Of a DNA stretch of 64,000 bases, positions 60,668 to 64,000 are shown in pieces. This stretch comes from Acanthosepion lycidas. Taxonomy: Eukaryota; Mollusca; Cephalopoda; Sepiida; Sepiidae. Both the position numbers and the translations under genes were made by a program. The stretch lies in the NCBI GenBank assembly GCA_963932145.1, contig OZ010577.1, positions 14,423,889 through 14,487,888 of the forward strand. The letters run 5' to 3'. Below the pieces are notes generated by a model, which searched no databases, had not been told where the DNA came from, and saw nothing but the letters and a program-made list of their open reading frames with translations. The first letter of the stretch is position 1. Each line of letters opens with the position of its first letter.

Positions 60668-62877
60668 GTGAGCGTAGCATGCAAAGGTTAGGACTCACGT
60701 AACAGGGATTTACTTGAAAAACTGTGTGGACGCAAAGTGGGTGATCGCTGTATGTTTCTCTCCTGCCGTGCGTTCTATTTACCTTTACATTCTTTCATTT
60801 CACTATATGAACAGGCAAGAGCCTCCTCTAAAACCGGCTTACAATTATTTTTCATTCGAACTCATACACTGAGCGTAGCATGCAAAGGATACTGTTCATA
60901 TAACAGGGATTTCCTTGAAAAACTGTGTGGACGCAAAGTGGGTGATCGCTGTATGTTTCTCTCCTGCCGTGCGTTCTATTTACCTTTACATGCTTTCATT
61001 TAACTTTATGAACATGCAAGAGCCTCCTCTAAAACCGGCTTGCAATTATTTTTCATTCGAACTCATACAGTGAGCGTAGCATGCAAAGGTTACGACTCAC
61101 GTAACAGGGATTTACTTGAAAAACTGTGTGGACGCAAAGTGGGTGATCGCTGTATGTTTCTCTCCTGCCGTGCGTTCTATTTACCTTTACATTCTTTCAT
61201 TTCACTTTATGAACAGGCAAGAGCCTCCTCTAAAACCGGCTTACAATTATTTTTCATTCGAACTCATACACTAAGCGTAGCATGCAAAGGATACTATTCA
61301 TATAACAGGGATTTCCTTGAAAAACTGTGTGGGCGCAAAATGGGTGATCGCTGTATGTTTCTCTCCTGCCGTGCGTTCTATTTACCTTTACATTCTTTCA
61401 TTTCACTTTATGAACAGGCAAGGGTCTCCACTAAAAACGGCTTACAATTATTTTTCATTCAAACTCATACAGTGAGCGTAGCATGCAAAGGTTACGACTC
61501 ACGTAACATGGATTTACTTGAAAAACTCTGTGGACGCAAAGTGGGTGATCGCTGTATGTTTCTCTCCTGCCGTGCGTTCTATTTACCTTTACATTCTTTC
61601 ATTTCACTTTATGAACAGGCAAGAGGCTCCTCTAAAAGCTGCTTACAATTATTTTTCATTCGAACTCATACAGTGAGCGTAGCATGCAAAGGTTACGACT
61701 CACGTAACAGGGATTTACTTGAAATATGTGTGGACGCAAAGTGGGTGATCGCTGTATGTTTCTCTCCTGCCGTGCGTTCTATTTACCTTTACATTCTTTC
61801 ATTTAACTTTATGAACAGGCAAGGCCCTCCTCTAAAACCGGCTTACAATTATTTTTCATTCGAACTCATACAGTGAGCGTAGCATGCAAAGGTTACGACT
61901 CACGTAACAGGGATTTCCTTGAAAAAATGTGTGGACGCAAAATGGGTGATCGCTGTAGGTTTCTCTCCTGCCGTGCGTTCTATTTACCTTTACATTCTTT
62001 CATTTCACTTTATGAACAGGCAAGAGCCTCCTCTAAAACCGGCTTACAATTATTTTTCATTCGAACTCATACAGTGAGCGTAGCATGCAAAGGATACTAT
62101 TCATATAACAGGGATTTCCTTGAAAAACTGTGTGGACGCAAAGTGGGTGATCGCTGTATGTTTCTCTCCTGCCGTGCGTTCTATTTACCTTTACATTCTT
62201 TCATTTAACTTTATGAACACGCAAGAGCCTCCTCTAAAACCGGCTTACAATTATTTTTCATTCGAACTCATACAGTTAGCGTAGCATGCAAAGGATACTA
62301 TTCATATAACAGGGATTTCCTTGAAAAACTGTGTGGACGCAAAATGGGTGATCGCTGTATGTTTCTCTCCTACCGTGCGTTCTATTTATCTTTACATTCT
62401 TTCATTTCACTTTATGAACAGGGAAGGGCCTCCTCTAAAACCGGCTTACAATTATTTTTCATTCGAACTCATACAGTGAGCGTAGCATGCAAAGGTTACG
62501 ACTCACGTAACAGGGATTTCCTTGAAAAACTCTGTGGACGCAAAGTGGGTGATCGCTGTATGTTTCTCTCCTGCCGTGCGTTCTATTTACCTTTACATTC
62601 TTTCATTTAACTTTATGAACAGGCAAGAGCCTCCTCTAAAGCCGGCTTACAATTATTTTTCATTCGAACTCATACAGTGAGCGTAGCATGCAAAGGATAC
62701 TATTCATATAACAGGGATTTCCTTGAAAAACTGTGTGGACGCAAAATGGGTGATCGCTGTATGTTTCTCTCCTGCCGTGCGTTCTATTTACCTTTACATT
62801 CTTTCATTTCACTATATGAACAGGCAAGAGCCTCCTCTAAAACCGGCTTACAATTATTTTTCATTCGAACTCATACA
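60668..62877 (+). repeat. 11-mer higher-order unit, right-hand family, copy 2 (2,210 bp)
   Basis: Offset 2,210 from copy 1. Every marker I compared is present in the same order and I saw no base difference between the copies, including the one-base loss (61725). Apparent identity over 2.2 kb means very recent amplification or a collapsed or duplicated assembly; sequence alone cannot decide. Confidence 0.93.
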
Positions 62878-64000
62878 GTGAGCGTAGCATGCAAAGGTTA
62901 GGACTCACGTAACAGGGATTTACTTGAAAAACTGTGTGGACGCAAAGTGGGTGATCGCTGTATGTTTCTCTCCTGCCGTGCGTTCTATTTACCTTTACAT
63001 TCTTTCATTTCACTATATGAACAGGCAAGAGCCTCCTCTAAAACCGGCTTACAATTATTTTTCATTCGAACTCATACACTGAGCGTAGCATGCAAAGGAT
63101 ACTGTTCATATAACAGGGATTTCCTTGAAAAACTGTGTGGACGCAAAGTGGGTGATCGCTGTATGTTTCTCTCCTGCCGTGCGTTCTATTTACCTTTACA
63201 TGCTTTCATTTAACTTTATGAACATGCAAGAGCCTCCTCTAAAACCGGCTTGCAATTATTTTTCATTCGAACTCATACAGTGAGCGTAGCATGCAAAGGT
63301 TACGACTCACGTAACAGGGATTTACTTGAAAAACTGTGTGGACGCAAAGTGGGTGATCGCTGTATGTTTCTCTCCTGCCGTGCGTTCTATTTACCTTTAC
63401 ATTCTTTCATTTCACTTTATGAACAGGCAAGAGCCTCCTCTAAAACCGGCTTACAATTATTTTTCATTCGAACTCATACACTAAGCGTAGCATGCAAAGG
63501 ATACTATTCATATAACAGGGATTTCCTTGAAAAACTGTGTGGGCGCAAAATGGGTGATCGCTGTATGTTTCTCTCCTGCCGTGCGTTCTATTTACCTTTA
63601 CATTCTTTCATTTCACTTTATGAACAGGCAAGGGTCTCCACTAAAAACGGCTTACAATTATTTTTCATTCAAACTCATACAGTGAGCGTAGCATGCAAAG
63701 GTTACGACTCACGTAACATGGATTTACTTGAAAAACTCTGTGGACGCAAAGTGGGTGATCGCTGTATGTTTCTCTCCTGCCGTGCGTTCTATTTACCTTT
63801 ACATTCTTTCATTTCACTTTATGAACAGGCAAGAGGCTCCTCTAAAAGCTGCTTACAATTATTTTTCATTCGAACTCATACAGTGAGCGTAGCATGCAAA
63901 GGTTACGACTCACGTAACAGGGATTTACTTGAAATATGTGTGGACGCAAAGTGGGTGATCGCTGTATGTTTCTCTCCTGCCGTGCGTTCTATTTACCTTT
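62878..64000 (+). repeat. 11-mer higher-order unit, right-hand family, copy 3 (cut by window end)
   Basis: Repeats 60668-61790 with the same markers (GGTTAGGACTC, GGATACTGTTC, CACTAAGCG, CATTCAAAC, CATGGATTTAC, GAAATATGTG) and no difference seen. The window ends inside its sixth monomer (63883), so the number of units beyond is unknown. Confidence 0.92.

Larger units (their letters stand above)
1..64000 (+). repeat. 201-bp satellite DNA array, whole window, head-to-tail
   Basis: Every 201 bases the landmark GTGAGCGTAGCATGC (or a close variant) recurs from 171 to 63883, giving 317 complete intervals in one orientation. The first 170 bases are the tail (monomer positions 32-201) of a cut monomer. 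Bases 63883-64000 are the head of the last one. Phase is 171+201n up to 1980. It then shifts at 2019 (+1), 7576 (-1), 9786 (-1), 13690 (-1), 21775 (-1), 21855 (+1), 21890 (-1), 22022 (-1), 22358 (+5), 24270 (+1), 24303 (-1), 25075 (+1), 25680 (+1), 26982 (-1), 27651 (-1), 29899, 32314, 34124, 36134, 37140 and 38750 (+1 each), 39673 (-8), 46890 (+1), 55692 (+1), 56905 (-1), 57311 (-2), 57395 (-1), 59515 (-1) and 61725 (-1). The net is -5, which matches the observed span of 63,712 bp exactly. I infer a centromeric or pericentromeric satellite in a eukaryote; the family name is unknown to me. Confidence 0.98.

Noticed and set aside
6001..62877. Same higher-order unit at 6-10 kb and 58-64 kb because both are 2,210 bp
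   Set aside because: The lengths agree (eleven monomers minus one base) by coincidence. The markers differ completely, and the one-base losses are at different sites (CTAAAACTGC versus GAAATATGTG).
1..64000. CRISPR array
   Set aside because: The repeat is 201 bp with no unique spacers between copies; variation is scattered through the unit.
188..64000. CENP-B box in the monomer
   Set aside because: TTCG occurs in TTCGAA at monomer 188-193. Neither strand supplies the A and CGGG that the core motif requires at the right spacing (the reverse strand gives TTCG-AATG-A but then AATA).
1..64000. tRNA- or Pol III-derived origin of the monomer
   Set aside because: ATTCGAAC resembles part of a B box, but its first and last required bases fail and no A box was found at a suitable distance. 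A tRNAscan or SINE search of the consensus would settle it.
1..64000. Transposable element or unique gene insertion within the array
   Set aside because: Landmark spacing plus listed indels accounts for every base between 171 and 63883, leaving no room for an insertion larger than 5 bp.
1..64000. Inverted (head-to-head) monomers
   Set aside because: All landmarks are on the plus strand; no reverse-complement landmark was seen.
1..64000. Bacterial or phage repeat-protein gene
   Set aside because: Frequent in-frame stops, lack of ribosome-binding sites and unique flanks, and nested kilobase-scale higher-order repeats over 64 kb fit eukaryotic satellite DNA instead.

Overview
The whole 64 kb window is one head-to-tail array of a single 201-bp satellite monomer. 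I phased it on a conserved GTGAGCGTAGCATGC-type landmark. This gives 317 complete landmark-to-landmark intervals (first landmark 171, last 63883), plus a partial monomer at each edge. All monomers are on the same strand. I found no unique sequence, transposon, RNA gene or credible protein-coding gene. This organisation (about 201-bp monomers, thousands of bp per higher-order unit, nothing interrupting 64 kb) is typical of eukaryotic centromeric or pericentromeric satellite DNA in a long-read assembly. I do not recognise the family and cannot name the organism. The consensus is about 42% GC and keeps CpG at about the expected frequency.

Monomers fall into two main classes at monomer positions 20-36. 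Class A carries a perfect dyad (GTTACG-actca-CGTAAC). Class B carries GGATAC-tattc-atataac, which has no dyad. Further diagnostic variants are a C/A change that turns codon 45 of the open frame into TAA, GCATGC versus GAATGC at positions 10-15, a one-base insertion (ATTAAC) near position 175, a TGA-bearing type, and a CAGGTAAG type.

Layout: 1-3990 mixed A/B with a 5-mer duplication at the left edge; 3991-5397 a 4-mer (804 bp) repeat; 5398-12430 a class-A-only GAATGC subfamily containing two 11-mer units of 2,210 bp; 12431-16449 mixed; 16450-19062 a 6-mer (1,206 bp) repeat; 20068-24492 two related units of about 2.2 kb; 24493-30523 irregular 4-mer to 6-mer patterns; 30524-34143 two 9-mer units of 1,810 bp; 34144-39766 a 10-mer, 5-mer, 8-mer, partial series of one unit; 39767-51023 three dispersed copies of a cassette of about 1 to 1.6 kb; 51024-54641 a 5-mer, 7-mer, 6-mer series; 54642-58457 the most indel-rich part; 58458-64000 two and a half apparently identical 11-mer units of 2,210 bp running off the right edge.

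The most informative result is mechanistic. Several length variants of the higher-order units can be explained base by base by in-phase unequal exchange, with hybrid monomers at the junctions (36557, 38367, 51627, 53436, 9015, 9417). The window therefore records successive amplification, contraction and homogenisation. The long forward open reading frames follow from the monomer being exactly 67 codons long, and I do not call them genes.
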